NCBI GenBank assembly: GCA_018607135.1
Contig: JABBCA010000082.1
Location: 86,065 to 150,064, forward strand
Direction: 5' to 3'
From: Opitutales bacterium
GTDB lineage: Bacteria > Verrucomicrobiota > Verrucomicrobiia > Opitutales > Coraliomargaritaceae
DNA: 64,000 bases
Positions 7,854-17,470 of this stretch are shown here, in pieces (within the stretch, counting starts at the first letter, position 1; each line of letters starts with the position of its first letter). The notes beneath the pieces are model-generated. The model saw only the letters and a list, made by a program, of their open reading frames with translations, searched no databases and was not told where the DNA came from. The position numbers and the translations under genes are program-made.

Positions 7854-9023
7854 ATGAAAACACTCTACAAACTCCCCCTACTGAGTCCCGGATCAACAGC
7901 AGGCTTTAAAACTGTTGAACTCAATGATGGCACTGGCTGGTCTGTAAAATCCTACACACTACGCGGTGGCTTACAAGATGGCGTCCAAGTCGTCGAAATC
8001 AACAACGGCAAGCTCTCCTTCGCAGTCCTTCCAACTCGCGGCATGGGCATCTGGAAAGGTCAGTGTGTCGATTTACCACTCGGTTGGGACTCGCCGGTCA
8101 AAGATCCCGTCAATCCGGCTTTTATTAACCAGCAAGAACGTGGCGGCATCGGCTGGCTCAAAGGTTTCAACGAATGGGTCGTGCGCTGTGGTCTCAATAG
8201 CATGGGAGCTCCTTGCACGGATACCGTGCTCGATTACAGTGGCAACGAGTTTGACGTGTCGCTCACACTACACGGCAACATTGCAAATATCCCAGCACGC
8301 GCAGTCTCCATTGAAGTCACAGACCAAGCGATAACTTTAAAAGGCGAAGTGGATGAGACCATGATGTTTGGTCCGGCCCTTAGGCTCAATACCGAGATTC
8401 GCACTGAGCTCGGTTCTGGCAACCTAAGTATCGTAGATACAGTTACTAATCTCGGAGGCAACCCGGTCGAGCACCAGCTGCTCTATCACGTCAACTATGG
8501 CGCCCCGCTACTTGAGAAAGGTTCCCGAATGGTAGTGCCATTCAAACAACTCGCACCACGCGATCCACGCGCGGCAGAGGGTATCAAAACTGTGGATACC
8601 TATACGGCTCCTGAGGTCGGGTTTGTAGAGCAAGGCTACTATTACGAACTTGTAGGTAAGCGAGGAACTCAAGAAACAATGACTATGCTGCGCAATGCAG
8701 CTGGAGACCGAGCCTCTTGTTTAAAGTTCTCACTTAAGGACTTCCCTTGTTTTACCCTTTGGAAAAATCCTGCAGGACAGGCCGACGGTTACGTCACCGG
8801 AATGGAACCCGCAACAAGCTATCCAAACAGTCGGCGATTTGAGCGAGAAAAAGGACGCGTCATCAACATAGATGGTGGTAAGTCTAGAACAACCACCCTC
8901 GTGATCGAAAACCTAACTACTAAAAAAGCAGTCCATGAGGCAGAAGTCGAAATCAAACAGCTTCAAAAAATAGCTAAAAGCAATGTGCATCCACTACCAA
9001 TAGCACGTTTTTCTGACATCTGA
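7854..9023 (+). CDS. DUF4432 aldose-1-epimerase-like protein (putative sugar mutarotase)
   Basis: A 389-residue protein of the DUF4432 branch of the galactose-mutarotase-like fold. Segments such as SFAVLPTRGMGIWKGQC, GGIGWLKGFNEWVVRCGL and HQLLYHVNYGAPLLEKGSR are typical. Members are thought to act on free or phosphorylated sugars, most likely interconverting anomers. No signal peptide is seen, so it should be cytoplasmic. Its position between a PfkB kinase and mqo within the rhamnose island suggests it prepares an L-deoxysugar for the isomerase or kinase; that is inference. Confidence 0.82.
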   Translation: MKTLYKLPLLSPGSTAGFKTVELNDGTGWSVKSYTLRGGLQDGVQVVEINNGKLSFAVLPTRGMGIWKGQCVDLPLGWDSPVKDPVNPAFINQQERGGIGWLKGFNEWVVRCGLNSMGAPCTDTVLDYSGNEFDVSLTLHGNIANIPARAVSIEVTDQAITLKGEVDETMMFGPALRLNTEIRTELGSGNLSIVDTVTNLGGNPVEHQLLYHVNYGAPLLEKGSRMVVPFKQLAPRDPRAAEGIKTVDTYTAPEVGFVEQGYYYELVGKRGTQETMTMLRNAAGDRASCLKFSLKDFPCFTLWKNPAGQADGYVTGMEPATSYPNSRRFEREKGRVINIDGGKSRTTTLVIENLTTKKAVHEAEVEIKQLQKIAKSNVHPLPIARFSDI

Positions 9024-9110
9024 TATTTCTGGAGCGCTCTGGCACCAAACTCTAACACAAACTACCTATTTAAAACAACCAAAGTTCTCCTCAATGGGAG
9101 ATTCAATCGA

Positions 9111-10610
9111 ATGAAAAGTCCTAACCAAATCGAAAACCCTGACGTTATATTAATCGGAAGTGGCATCATGTCTTCCACCTTGGGCGCGATGCTCAAAGAG
9201 CTCAACCCTGAGCTCAAAATACAACTCTACGAAATGACTGAAGAGCTTGCAAAGGAAGCCTCTAATGGGTGGCACAATGCTGGCACCGGGCACGCGGGCA
9301 TTTGCGAACTCAGCTATACACCATCATATGGCGACGACGGTGAAGTCGATGTCAATAAAGCATTTGAGATCTTCAACCAGTTCGAACATTCCAAGCAATT
9401 CTGGGGCTATGCCGCCCGCACAGGAATGATCAAGGACACGCACGAGTTCATCAACCCTGTTCCGCACCTGAGCTTCGTTTATGGACAAGAGCAAGTCGAC
9501 TTTCTGCGTTCGCGCTTCAAAAAGATGCAAGCGCACCACTTCTTCGAAGAGATGACTTATACCGAAGACGTCGAAGAGATTCGCAAGCTAGCTCCACTGC
9601 TTCTGGAAGGACGTGACAACACACCGATTGCAGTTACCAAAATGGAGCGCGGAACGGATGTAAACTACGGCTCGCTGTCCGACAAGCTAATCAACTGGCT
9701 CGGTGAGCAAGACGGCTGCGGCTTTGCGACTAGCCACCGAATCACTGACATTACTAAAACTGGCGATCGTTGGACCCTCGAAATCAAGGATCTAAATACA
9801 AAGCAAAAGTTTACCAACACTGCAAAGTTTGTCTTCATCGGCGCAGGTGGAGGCAGTCTTCCTCTACTACAGAAATCTGGCATCAAGGAAAGTAAAGGCT
9901 TTGGTGGCTTTCCGATCGGCGGCCAATGGCTTATTTGCGATAAGCCTGAAATCGTTGAAAAACACATGGCAAAAGTCTATGGCATGTCCCCTGGCGCTGC
10001 ACCCACGATGGCGGTTCCACACCTCGACACACGTATTATCGACGGCAAAAAAGCGATTCTTTTTGGACCCTATGCGGCCTGGACCACAAAGTTTCTTCAC
10101 ATTGAAGGCAAGATGACCGACCTACCAGGATCTATTCGAACCGATAACATCGCCTCACTTATCAAAGTAGGCCTGCACAACATCCCGCTCGTTCGCTACC
10201 TAATCCAACAAGGCACGCAAAGCATGAAGACCCGTATGGGTGAACTACAAAACTTCTATCCGGATGCAAAAGAAGAAGACTGGCAACTCATTGACGCAGG
10301 CATCCGCGTGCAAGCCATTAAAAAAGAGGACGGCGATGCGGGTATTGTTCACTTTGGCACCGAGGTCCTCACTTCTGAAGACAACAGCATTTCCTCACTT
10401 TTGGGTGCCTCACCCGGCGCATCAGTCTCCGCAAACATCATCTTAGAAGTGATTAAACGCTGCTTCAGCGATAGTTTAGCAACCGACCAAGGCCACGAAC
10501 GTATGAAGGCGATGATCCCTTCCTATGACGAGGATCTCCGCCTTCCAGAATTTGCAGATCGACAACGCAAACTCAGCGAAGAAGCCTTTAAGTCTTTAAA
10601 CTGTATTTAA
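9111..10610 (+). CDS. mqo: Malate:quinone oxidoreductase (Mqo family)
   Basis: An FAD-dependent, membrane-associated dehydrogenase of 499 residues that oxidises (S)-malate to oxaloacetate and passes electrons to quinone. Clear Mqo segments are ILIGSGIMSSTLGAML (FAD site), GWHNAGTGHAGICELSYTP, HLSFVYGQEQVDFLRSRF and ERGTDVNYGSLSDKL, with the C-terminal LLGASPGASVS. A GGGAG ribosome-binding site lies about 11 nt upstream of the ATG. Its place inside a rhamnose/BMC island is unusual for a TCA-cycle enzyme. As the BMC pathway yields the 2-hydroxyacid lactate, a changed specificity toward lactate is possible but unproven. Confidence 0.93.
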   Translation: MKSPNQIENPDVILIGSGIMSSTLGAMLKELNPELKIQLYEMTEELAKEASNGWHNAGTGHAGICELSYTPSYGDDGEVDVNKAFEIFNQFEHSKQFWGYAARTGMIKDTHEFINPVPHLSFVYGQEQVDFLRSRFKKMQAHHFFEEMTYTEDVEEIRKLAPLLLEGRDNTPIAVTKMERGTDVNYGSLSDKLINWLGEQDGCGFATSHRITDITKTGDRWTLEIKDLNTKQKFTNTAKFVFIGAGGGSLPLLQKSGIKESKGFGGFPIGGQWLICDKPEIVEKHMAKVYGMSPGAAPTMAVPHLDTRIIDGKKAILFGPYAAWTTKFLHIEGKMTDLPGSIRTDNIASLIKVGLHNIPLVRYLIQQGTQSMKTRMGELQNFYPDAKEEDWQLIDAGIRVQAIKKEDGDAGIVHFGTEVLTSEDNSISSLLGASPGASVSANIILEVIKRCFSDSLATDQGHERMKAMIPSYDEDLRLPEFADRQRKLSEEAFKSLNCI

Positions 10611-10637
10611 AAATCGATACGGGCCGAACAAAATCTC

Positions 10638-12203
10638 ATGGCAATCTGTCACTTAGCATGCGACGAGTCTCAACAAAGACTCATCCAAGACTGTGCTCTA
10701 TTTCATGAGAGTGACATCAGAGAAATCGAACTTCCCATCACGGGCCAAACCGTAGAGATCGACTTACTCATTGCTGGGTCTGGCATTACCAACTTTATCG
10801 ATCTAGCCGCGACCATTTCAGACTGGAACATTCCACCAGCGACACTCTTCATTATCAAGGATGAAGTCTACGCTGATTTATCCAATAGGCTGCATTATCA
10901 CCCACGTATCGGACGCTCCATATTCCACTGTAGAGCTAGCTCTACAACTGCAATTCTAGAAGGCTTAAAAGCCTGTCACCAGTTCTACACGGAACGGTCA
11001 AAGATTGCATTTGTAAATTCAGCATCTGGACACTACACGACCAACAATATTTCCCCAAGATGGCTATTCCAAACACTCATGGAGCATCTTGATGAATATA
11101 TTTATTTTAAAGATACTGACTCTAAGTTCTTAGCGGTGAGTCGCTATCTCACTGAAAGTTGCGGTAAAAAATCTCCGAGCGAAATTCTCGGACTAAGAGA
11201 TTTTGATCTCTTCGATTCTGCACATTCAAAAGAAGCATATCAGGACGAACGTAAAATCGCGCTAGGAGAGATCCATGAGTTGTATAAAGAAGAGAAAGTC
11301 ATACACAATGGCCACGTCACTTGGGTTGCTACGCGCAAGCTCCCACTCCATACACGGTCAAATTACCTAGCTGGTAGCTTTGGTTTATCGCGAGATATTA
11401 CAAAGTCGAAAGACCTGCATGACAAACTTGAAGAAGCACATGAGCGAATGCACTCGGAACTGCTCCTTGCACGCAAAATGCAAGAGAGCTCGATGCAACA
11501 AAGTATCCCCTTGTTCAACGCGAGCTCAGGTTCTAGCAAACTTGAAATCGCAACTCATTACCGTCCCTCCTTCCACCTAAGCGGTGACTTTTACTCCATA
11601 TCAAAAGCAGAAGACGGTAATGCCATGATACTCATCGCCGATGTAATGGGTCATGGGGTTCGAGCTGCAATGGTCACTGCGATGATTCAACTCGCCGTGC
11701 AACAACTAAGTGACCTCAGTAACCAACCATCACTTTACATGGCGCGGCTGAATGAAATGCTGCACCACACGATTCAATCAGCAGGACAGATCCTTTTTGC
11801 CACCGCCGCTTATTGCTATATTGACCTAAACAACAACCAGCTAAGCTATGTCCAAGCAGGCGGCAATCACGGCTTGCACCTATCAAAAGCGAAGCACCGC
11901 TGTAATAAATTTAATGGCACGACTATAGCGCCAGCGCTGGGTTTGCTTCCCAACAGCGAATACATCAGTAATGAAATCGACTTAAATCCAGGCGACGAAA
12001 TCATACTCTACACCGATGGAATCATCGAGGCATCCAATGGTCGTTCAGACTTTGGTGAACGATCACTTCAAGACTTCTTCACCAACAATCAGATTGATCA
12101 ATTGGACGATAAAATGGATCGACTCCTCAGCAGCCTAGAACAATTTACAGGCTCCAAGCAACTTGAGGACGATCTCTGTTTGATCGGTCTACGGATTCAT
12201 TAG
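10638..12203 (+). CDS. PAS-domain SpoIIE-family PP2C phosphatase with degenerate receiver-like N-terminus
   Basis: A 521-residue signalling protein. Residues 1-125 look like a worn response-regulator fold (IDLLIAGSGITNFIDLA, then ATLFIIKDEVY) without a clear phospho-acceptor pattern. Residues about 145-255 form a PAS domain (HLDEYIYFKDTDSKFLAVS ... GSFGLSRDITKSKDL), followed by a short coiled coil (258-285) and a SpoIIE/PP2C catalytic domain (300-521). The metal-binding motifs are present: SGDFYS at 315-320, IADVMGHG at 333-340, YTDGIIEAS at 459-467 and DDLCLIGL near the end. Such proteins usually dephosphorylate an anti-sigma antagonist; no partner kinase or antagonist is in the window. It starts 27 bp after mqo. 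Confidence 0.88.
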   Translation: MAICHLACDESQQRLIQDCALFHESDIREIELPITGQTVEIDLLIAGSGITNFIDLAATISDWNIPPATLFIIKDEVYADLSNRLHYHPRIGRSIFHCRASSTTAILEGLKACHQFYTERSKIAFVNSASGHYTTNNISPRWLFQTLMEHLDEYIYFKDTDSKFLAVSRYLTESCGKKSPSEILGLRDFDLFDSAHSKEAYQDERKIALGEIHELYKEEKVIHNGHVTWVATRKLPLHTRSNYLAGSFGLSRDITKSKDLHDKLEEAHERMHSELLLARKMQESSMQQSIPLFNASSGSSKLEIATHYRPSFHLSGDFYSISKAEDGNAMILIADVMGHGVRAAMVTAMIQLAVQQLSDLSNQPSLYMARLNEMLHHTIQSAGQILFATAAYCYIDLNNNQLSYVQAGGNHGLHLSKAKHRCNKFNGTTIAPALGLLPNSEYISNEIDLNPGDEIILYTDGIIEASNGRSDFGERSLQDFFTNNQIDQLDDKMDRLLSSLEQFTGSKQLEDDLCLIGLRIH

Positions 12204-12208
12204 TTGTT

Positions 12209-12240
12209 GTAAGTGGCCGCATGTAGAGACGACCACTTAC
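12209..12240. terminator. Hairpin between convergent genes
   Basis: A perfect 8-bp stem GTAAGTGG/CCACTTAC with a 16-nt loop lies just after the SpoIIE phosphatase stop and before the end of rhaA. There is no U-tract on either strand, so it is a transcript-end or mRNA-stabilising hairpin rather than a textbook intrinsic terminator. Confidence 0.45.
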
Positions 12241-12257
12241 GCCAAATAAAAGCATGA

Positions 12258-13499
12258 CTAACTGCGCTTAGAAAGCACTTCACTTTCATAACCTTTTACA
12301 GAACCCAATAAAGCGAGTTCTCCAGGAACATCATTTCGTTGGCAGAACTCTTCCCAGACTACAGACCAGGGCAAGGCCTTGGACTGCTCTAGAATCGCAA
12401 GTCGTGTAGTATAGTCGCCCGCAAGCTCGGCAGCTCGTAGTTGTTCCTGCGGCTCAAGGAGCGCAAGTAACAAAGACTTTTGTGCAGCGCGTGTTCCGAT
12501 AGCCCATGCCCCAATTCGATTGATCGAGGCATCAAAGAAATCAAGGCCAATGTGTGTGCGCCCCAGCACATCGCAGCGCACCAACTCCTGCATGATCGCT
12601 TGCGTTTGATCATCGAAGAGCACCACATGGTCACTATCCCAACGCACTCCACGTGAGACGTGTAGTAGCAGTTCAGGGACATACATCATCACTGATGAAA
12701 TCTTATCAGCGATACCCTCAGTCGGATGGAAGTGCCCTGCGTCGAGGCAAAGTGCTGTTTGGTTTTTAATCGCATATCCCATGTAGAATTCATGTGAGCC
12801 AACGACCATGCTTTCAGAACCAATTCCAAACAGCTTACACTCTACTGCATCAATGTGATGCGCAGAATCTAGCTTCTCAGCGAAAATTTCATCTAGGCTA
12901 TCAGACAAACGTTGGCGATAGCTTTGGCGATCGGCTGGCATATCTTTCATGCCGTCTGGCACCCAAACATTCATCACACTCGCTGCGCCTAGCTGCTCGC
13001 CGAAGGCTGCACTGATCTTACGACTACGTTTGCAGTGCTCTATCCAGAAGGCACGAATCTCTGGGTCTGGGTGACTCAGCGTCAAGCCGTCGTCCGCCTT
13101 CGCATGTGAAAAACAGGAAGGGTTAAAGTCCAAGCCCACGTTGTTCTTTTTTGCCCAATCGATCCAACCTTGAAAGTGCTTCACTTCAATCTGATCACGA
13201 TCAATGGGTTCACCACCAAAATCGCCGTAGATGGCATGCAGGTTGAGACGATGCTGGCCTGGTAAGATGGATAAGACTTTTTCCAAATCTTGTTGCAACT
13301 CTGCAATAGTGCGCGCCTTGCCAGGGTAGTTGCCGGTCACGGCAAGACCACTACCCAGTGCTCCAGCACCTTCTTCAAAGCCTACGACATCATCGCCTTG
13401 CCAGCAGTGCAAAGAGATCGGGGTGTGCGCCATCTTTTCGAGCGCTTTTTCTACATCGACGCCAAGTGACGCATATAATTCTTTTACTTGATCAAACAT
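12258..13499 (-). CDS. rhaA: L-rhamnose isomerase
   Basis: RhaA interconverts L-rhamnose and L-rhamnulose, the first cytoplasmic step of rhamnose use. The 413-residue protein carries the characteristic [66 protein letters not shown] and [14 protein letters not shown] blocks, which supply metal and substrate ligands. The frame is open further up to 13541, but the ATG at 13499 is chosen because [20 protein letters not shown] matches the normal N-terminus. It is divergent from an AraC regulator and convergent with the phosphatase gene. With rhaB it makes L-rhamnose the best-supported substrate of the neighbouring microcompartment. Confidence 0.95.
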   Translation of the reverse strand: MFDQVKELYASLGVDVEKALEKMAHTPISLHCWQGDDVVGFEEGAGALGSGLAVTGNYPGKARTIAELQQDLEKVLSILPGQHRLNLHAIYGDFGGEPIDRDQIEVKHFQGWIDWAKKNNVGLDFNPSCFSHAKADDGLTLSHPDPEIRAFWIEHCKRSRKISAAFGEQLGAASVMNVWVPDGMKDMPADRQSYRQRLSDSLDEIFAEKLDSAHHIDAVECKLFGIGSESMVVGSHEFYMGYAIKNQTALCLDAGHFHPTEGIADKISSVMMYVPELLLHVSRGVRWDSDHVVLFDDQTQAIMQELVRCDVLGRTHIGLDFFDASINRIGAWAIGTRAAQKSLLLALLEPQEQLRAAELAGDYTTRLAILEQSKALPWSVVWEEFCQRNDVPGELALLGSVKGYESEVLSKRS

Positions 13500-13607
13500 A
13501 ATAGTTAAGGGGTTAAAACCAACAGTATGCCACAAAATCACTACCTATAGAATACACACGCTGACATTATATTTGCACTTTTTGACATTTAAGCAGACAC
13601 TCCTAAT
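13500..13607. promoter_or_regulatory. Divergent promoter region of rhaA and araC-family gene
   Basis: This 108-bp gap holds both start regions. A TATAAT box for the rhaA direction is present on the minus strand at 13566-13571, with only a weak -35 candidate. It is the expected binding place for the adjacent AraC-type activator, but no clear direct-repeat operator was found. Confidence 0.4.
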
Positions 13608-14495
13608 ATGTCTGCCAATTCCAATAGCTTCAGCCGCTACCTCCCATCCGACCAGCAAGCCAAGGAATGGGGATGGAGACTGGTTGATGCAGGTCGACAA
13701 AAAGTCCCTAAAAACTCTATTTATCCAGACAAGGGCCACCCTCAAAATTACCTTTTTGACAAATCAGGTCGGCGCACGCTGGATGAATATCAAATCGTTT
13801 ATATCGCGGCTGGCCATGGGCAGTTTGAGTCTGCTTCCGTGGCTCAAACTGCAGTCGAAACAGGTAATGCATTGATCCTCTATCCTGGTGAATGGCATCG
13901 CTACTCGCCCGACACTGATAGCGGCTGGACTGAGTATTGGCTAGGCTTTCAAGGCCGCGAAGCCACGCGTATAATGAGCGCTTTCTTCAGCCCAGCAGAG
14001 GCTGTCATAAATGTGAGTCAAACGAAGGCAATTCTACAGCATTTTGATCAGATACTCCACTGGTTACAGCAACCCGTGGCAGCAAAAGAACAAATACTCG
14101 CCAGCCACATTCCGCTCGCCTTGGCCCTACTGCGTTCGAGCACACAAAGTGACTCGATTGACCACAATTCAGATGCGGAACTGGTGCTCGAAGCCAAAGC
14201 CGAAATGCTCAGCCACCTAACGGATCGCACCGACCTAGAGGCTCTAGCTCAACAACTTGGTGTCAGCTACTCACGGTTTCGCTTTGCATTTAAAAAACAA
14301 ACAGGCCACTCCCCGCGCGAATACGAAAACATGATCAAGCTCAATCGATCGCGAGACTTACTCAGTAGGGACCAACTGAGTGTCTCAGAAACAGCGCAAG
14401 CGCTTGGATACTCCTCCGTTTATTATTTTTCACGTGCTTTCAAAAAGCAATTTGGTCGCGCCCCACGTCAATGGCGATCCAAGCAAGTGGATTGA
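13608..14495 (+). CDS. AraC-family transcriptional regulator (RhaS/RhaR-like role)
   Basis: A 295-residue AraC/XylS regulator with an N-terminal cupin-like sensor (about 25-150; ILYPGEWHRYSPD is the typical segment) and a C-terminal double helix-turn-helix (about 195-293). The second HTH shows the family signature SVSETAQALGYSSVYYFSRA followed by FKKQFGRAPRQWR. It is divergent from rhaA with a 108-bp spacer, so it most likely activates rhaA in response to L-rhamnose; this is inference from position. Its stop codon lies 2 bp from the stop of the convergent LacI gene. Confidence 0.92.
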   Translation: MSANSNSFSRYLPSDQQAKEWGWRLVDAGRQKVPKNSIYPDKGHPQNYLFDKSGRRTLDEYQIVYIAAGHGQFESASVAQTAVETGNALILYPGEWHRYSPDTDSGWTEYWLGFQGREATRIMSAFFSPAEAVINVSQTKAILQHFDQILHWLQQPVAAKEQILASHIPLALALLRSSTQSDSIDHNSDAELVLEAKAEMLSHLTDRTDLEALAQQLGVSYSRFRFAFKKQTGHSPREYENMIKLNRSRDLLSRDQLSVSETAQALGYSSVYYFSRAFKKQFGRAPRQWRSKQVD

Positions 14496-14497
14496 AA

Positions 14498-15532
14498 CTA
14501 CGCTGGAGCCGCGGTCGTTTCCTTGATCAATAACTTAGCTTTAAACTTGCGAGACTGTGGGGCTTGACTGACACCGTCTTTTTGCCCCAGGCGGTTCAGC
14601 AATAATTCCGCAGTTGCATCGGCCAGCTCCTGTAAAGGTTGTGCGATAGTCGTCAACCGGCGTGGCAGACACTCTCCGAACGGGACATTATCAATACCAA
14701 TCACAGAAAGATCTTCTGGAATACTTAAGCCCCTTTCATTCGCAGCTCGCATAGCTCCAATCGCAGATAGATCATTCATCGCGATTAACGCAGTTGGACG
14801 CTCATCCCCACAATAATCTAAAAAGTCTCCGAAAGCTTCTCGGGCACTTTGTAACTTGTGTGCACAATGAATAAAACTGTTTTGGTCCTCGGGAATACCG
14901 CGCTCTTTAAGCATCTGATCAAAAATCATCGGGCGATCTCCAGCATCTTGACCTTTTGCCAATGCACATAAAAACGCAAAGCGCTTGTGGCCTAAATCAA
15001 GTAAGTGCTCCACTGCAGCAGTAATGCCCTCAGAGAAGTCCATCTCTACCGCATCAAACGGAAAGGGCTCAACGGATGGACCCGTCATCGCCACTACATG
15101 CTTCGCTGTTTTTTGTGCCCGCTTGAGAAACTCCATGTGACTATCCAAATCACTCACAAAATACGTCACCGCGTCAATCTGGCGGTCTAGAATTGAATCT
15201 AAGCAGTGCTTTTCATATGCCACATCCGTGCGTGAGTGCTCTAAAATCAAATCGTAACCACTCTCTCGCATCCGCTTAGCCAACAAGTCTGCAAAAGTCG
15301 TATAGACTGGATTGTGCAAATCAGGAATCACCAAGCCGACAGTCTTAAAGCTGCCCAGGCGCAAGCCCAAGGCCGCACGACTGGGCTTATATCCCAATTC
15401 TTCGGCAGCTTTAAATACACGAGCAGTCGTTTCTTTCGAGGCCCACGAATTCGGGCGACGATTCAAAATCGTCGATGCGGTATTCGTCGCCACGCCCGCT
15501 CGCTCCGCGACATCTTTTAATCGTGCTCTCAT
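14498..15532 (-). CDS. LacI/GalR-family transcriptional regulator, candidate regulator of the sulfatase regulon
   Basis: A 344-residue LacI-family protein: N-terminal HTH and hinge (RLKDVAERAGVATNTASTIL, residues 3-55) and a periplasmic-binding-protein-like sensor (60-335; VGLVIPDLHNPVYTTFAD, TALIAMNDLSAIGAM, DLSVIGIDNVPFGECL, RLTTIAQPLQELA). It is divergent from the GPH transporter-sulfatase-rhamnosidase operon and close to a pair of inverted operators (15717-15756). LacI proteins bind CpG-centred palindromes such as the ideal AAGAAACGTTTCTT, so it is the best candidate to control all copies of that motif in this window. Its ligand is probably a sugar released from the target glycan. Binding is inferred, not shown. 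Confidence 0.93.
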   Translation of the reverse strand: MRARLKDVAERAGVATNTASTILNRRPNSWASKETTARVFKAAEELGYKPSRAALGLRLGSFKTVGLVIPDLHNPVYTTFADLLAKRMRESGYDLILEHSRTDVAYEKHCLDSILDRQIDAVTYFVSDLDSHMEFLKRAQKTAKHVVAMTGPSVEPFPFDAVEMDFSEGITAAVEHLLDLGHKRFAFLCALAKGQDAGDRPMIFDQMLKERGIPEDQNSFIHCAHKLQSAREAFGDFLDYCGDERPTALIAMNDLSAIGAMRAANERGLSIPEDLSVIGIDNVPFGECLPRRLTTIAQPLQELADATAELLLNRLGQKDGVSQAPQSRKFKAKLLIKETTAAPA

Positions 15533-15716
15533 ATTGTATCGTTTTCGTATTGAATGTTAATAGTTCTTATAAAGTTCCTATACCCCATCGAGCAAGTTAT
15601 TAAAGGTAACTGGTCAGATCATTACAAATCAGCAAGTCACTATGCGTTTATTATTAAATGATAATAAAATGGCTATCAACGACTTATTAAGCATTCGCAT
15701 TTTCCCATAAAAACCA

Positions 15717-15756
15717 AAGAAACAATTCTTGACACCCACAATAAGAATTGTTTCTT
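15717..15756 (+). promoter_or_regulatory. Paired operators, with TTGACA element, upstream of transporter operon
   Basis: Two copies of the operator face each other: AAGAAACAATTCTT at 15717-15730 and its exact reverse complement AAGAATTGTTTCTT at 15743-15756, centres 26 bp apart. A TTGACA -35-like box (15729-15734) overlaps the end of the first copy and is 8 nt before the second. No good -10 is seen 17 bp downstream, so the promoter call is tentative while the repeat itself is certain. Confidence 0.8.
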
Positions 15757-15773
15757 ATTGTAAATCGTTCTTA

Positions 15774-15836
15774 ATGGTGATGCATCCTCCAGTCACTGTA
15801 TCAAACAATCACTATATCAACTCATCGATCTCATAG
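15774..15836 (+). CDS. Possible 20-residue leader peptide (doubtful)
   Basis: A short open frame, MVMHPPVTVSNNHYINSSIS, begins just downstream of the operator pair and spans a tandem DNA repeat. It has no strong ribosome-binding site and no recognisable family. It is noted only because it lies in the possible leader of the transporter operon. Confidence 0.12.
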   Translation: MVMHPPVTVSNNHYINSSIS

Positions 15837-15920
15837 CTTCGAACACAGAAACTCATCTGGGTTTACTTACGCAGAGCAACATCGCGATGAAACACCATAA
15901 ACAATTTTAGGGTATAGGTT

Positions 15921-15951
15921 AAAGGGGCAGTCTTAGGGCTGCCCTTTTTTT
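15921..15951 (+). terminator. Intrinsic terminator or attenuator upstream of the GPH symporter gene
   Basis: A GGGCAG/CTGCCC stem with an 8-nt loop, extended by a G-U and A-U pairs, is followed by seven T residues. It lies 82 bp before the symporter start and about 165 bp after the operator pair, so it would end a short transcript or act as an attenuator of the downstream operon. Confidence 0.75.
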
Positions 15952-16033
15952 ACCCAATCACCAAGCAGTTCTACGTTGTCTGCAGCACGAAATAAACATA
16001 GCTTATGCAACCCCATCGACTCACGACCCCACT

Positions 16034-17470
16034 ATGAGTGTAAATCACATCCCCCACATTCCGGGACAAAAAAAAGTCCCACTGCTGACTAAAATTAAAT
16101 GGGGATTTGGTGGGCTCGCCGATAACTTCATGTTCAATACACTGACTGCGTTGGGCACCTTGGTCTATGTTGAGCATTTTAAGTTTACACCTGAACTCGC
16201 TGGTCTGGCATTGGCGATGCCACGGCTAATTGATGCGTTTACAGACCCGTGGATTGGGAACCTTTCTGATAATTGCAAATCCAGATTTGGCCGACGGCGT
16301 CCGTTCATGTTTATTGGCGTATTGCTATGCGCCTTATTATTACCGCTACTCTGGACGCCCTTCGGCTTAGATACAGTAAGCTACGTTTGGTATCAAAACA
16401 TCCCCTTTCTATATGTCTGCACTGTGGGGAGTTTACTGGCAGTCGCCTACACTCTTTTCGTCGTGCCATACACAGCTCTGGGCTTTGAGTTAACCCCTGA
16501 CTATGATGAGCGAACGCGTGTAATACGATGGCGTATGTTAATTGGACTGTTGGGGTCATTGGCAGCCGCATGGCTGTTCAGCATAGCCGCAGCTGATTAC
16601 TTTCCTAATTTTGGTGTCGGCGCCTTTTGGGTCACCGTGGGAGTAGCAGGAGTTGTTTTAGTCTCTGGCTTAATTCCGACTTTTGGTTGTAAAGAGAACC
16701 TGGAAATTACCGAACAAGAGCCAATTAAGCTTCTACCGGCGATCATGTATACGATGACCAATCGTCCCTTCTTGATTTTGTTCATTACCTACGTCGTCAT
16801 CATTACTGCACTCTTTTCTGCGCAGAGCATTGGTCCCTTGATTATGCTGCACTACGTATTTGACGGTAGTCCCAAAGCGGTAGGCCTATTCATGGGAAGC
16901 CTAGGCACTCTAGCTGTAGCGCTGTCGTATGTGAGTATGTTCTTTATTGGCTATCTTTCTACGCTGTTTAATAAGCGAGCGGCTATGATGATCGGACTTG
17001 GTTTTGTTCTATTTGGAACGATCGCTAACTATTTCGCAATCGACCCACGCTGGCCTTGGGCGATGTATGTCGCTGGTGCGATTACATTTATTGGTATGCA
17101 AGGTTGCTGGCTAATGGTCGATTCAATGGTCGCAGATGTATGCGACTATGATGAATTGCACACAGGGCGTCGCCGTGAAGGAATGTTTAGCTCTGTAAAG
17201 GGCTTTGCACTCAAAGCTGCACAAGGCCTAACTTTCGGCTTAGGTGGCTACATGGCAACCGCAGCAGGATACGACCCACATGTCGTGAATGCCGCCGGCC
17301 TCGATGAAGGGATCGCAATCAAAATGAAAGCACTTTTAATCGGTTTCCAAGCAGTAGGTCTGAGTCTTGCGATCTTCCTAATGTGGTTCTACCCGATCAG
17401 CCGTAAACGCGCAGAGGAGACACAGCGCTTACTTGAAGCAAAGGCTAAAGCATCTGAGGAGAGTGAGTAG
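16034..17470 (+). CDS. GPH-family (MelB-like) sugar:cation symporter
   Basis: A 478-residue polytopic membrane protein of the glycoside-pentoside-hexuronide family in the MFS, with about 12 hydrophobic segments. The loop 2-3 signature [10 protein letters not shown] ... RFGRRRPF and the following [25 protein letters not shown] are typical. It should import a mono- or oligosaccharide with a cation across the inner membrane. It leads an operon with an overlapping sulfatase gene and an exported GH78-like rhamnosidase, so the cargo is probably rhamnose or a rhamnose-containing oligosaccharide. Regulation by the operator pair upstream is likely. Confidence 0.92.
   Translation: MSVNHIPHIPGQKKVPLLTKIKWGFGGLADNFMFNTLTALGTLVYVEHFKFTPELAGLALAMPRLIDAFTDPWIGNLSDNCKSRFGRRRPFMFIGVLLCALLLPLLWTPFGLDTVSYVWYQNIPFLYVCTVGSLLAVAYTLFVVPYTALGFELTPDYDERTRVIRWRMLIGLLGSLAAAWLFSIAAADYFPNFGVGAFWVTVGVAGVVLVSGLIPTFGCKENLEITEQEPIKLLPAIMYTMTNRPFLILFITYVVIITALFSAQSIGPLIMLHYVFDGSPKAVGLFMGSLGTLAVALSYVSMFFIGYLSTLFNKRAAMMIGLGFVLFGTIANYFAIDPRWPWAMYVAGAITFIGMQGCWLMVDSMVADVCDYDELHTGRRREGMFSSVKGFALKAAQGLTFGLGGYMATAAGYDPHVVNAAGLDEGIAIKMKALLIGFQAVGLSLAIFLMWFYPISRKRAEETQRLLEAKAKASEESE

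Larger units (their letters stand above)
15533..16033. other. 501-bp intergenic region: operators, possible leader transcript and terminator
   Basis: This gap separates the LacI gene from the plus-strand transporter operon. It holds the operator pair (15717-15756), a near-perfect 12-bp direct repeat with 16-bp period (15793-15804 and 15809-15820), two very short open frames (starting 15774 and 15887) and a terminator-like hairpin (15921-15951). No longer protein-coding frame is convincing. The layout suggests a regulated leader or small RNA upstream of the symporter gene. Confidence 0.6.

Noticed and set aside
15729..15757. A complete sigma-70 promoter at the TTGACA box
   Set aside because: No acceptable -10 sequence is found 16-18 bp downstream at this or the other sites, so only a -35-like element is claimed.
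15887..15910. Seven-codon frame MKHHKQF before the terminator hairpin as a leader peptide
   Set aside because: No ribosome-binding site and no regulatory codon run, so it is mentioned only within the leader finding.
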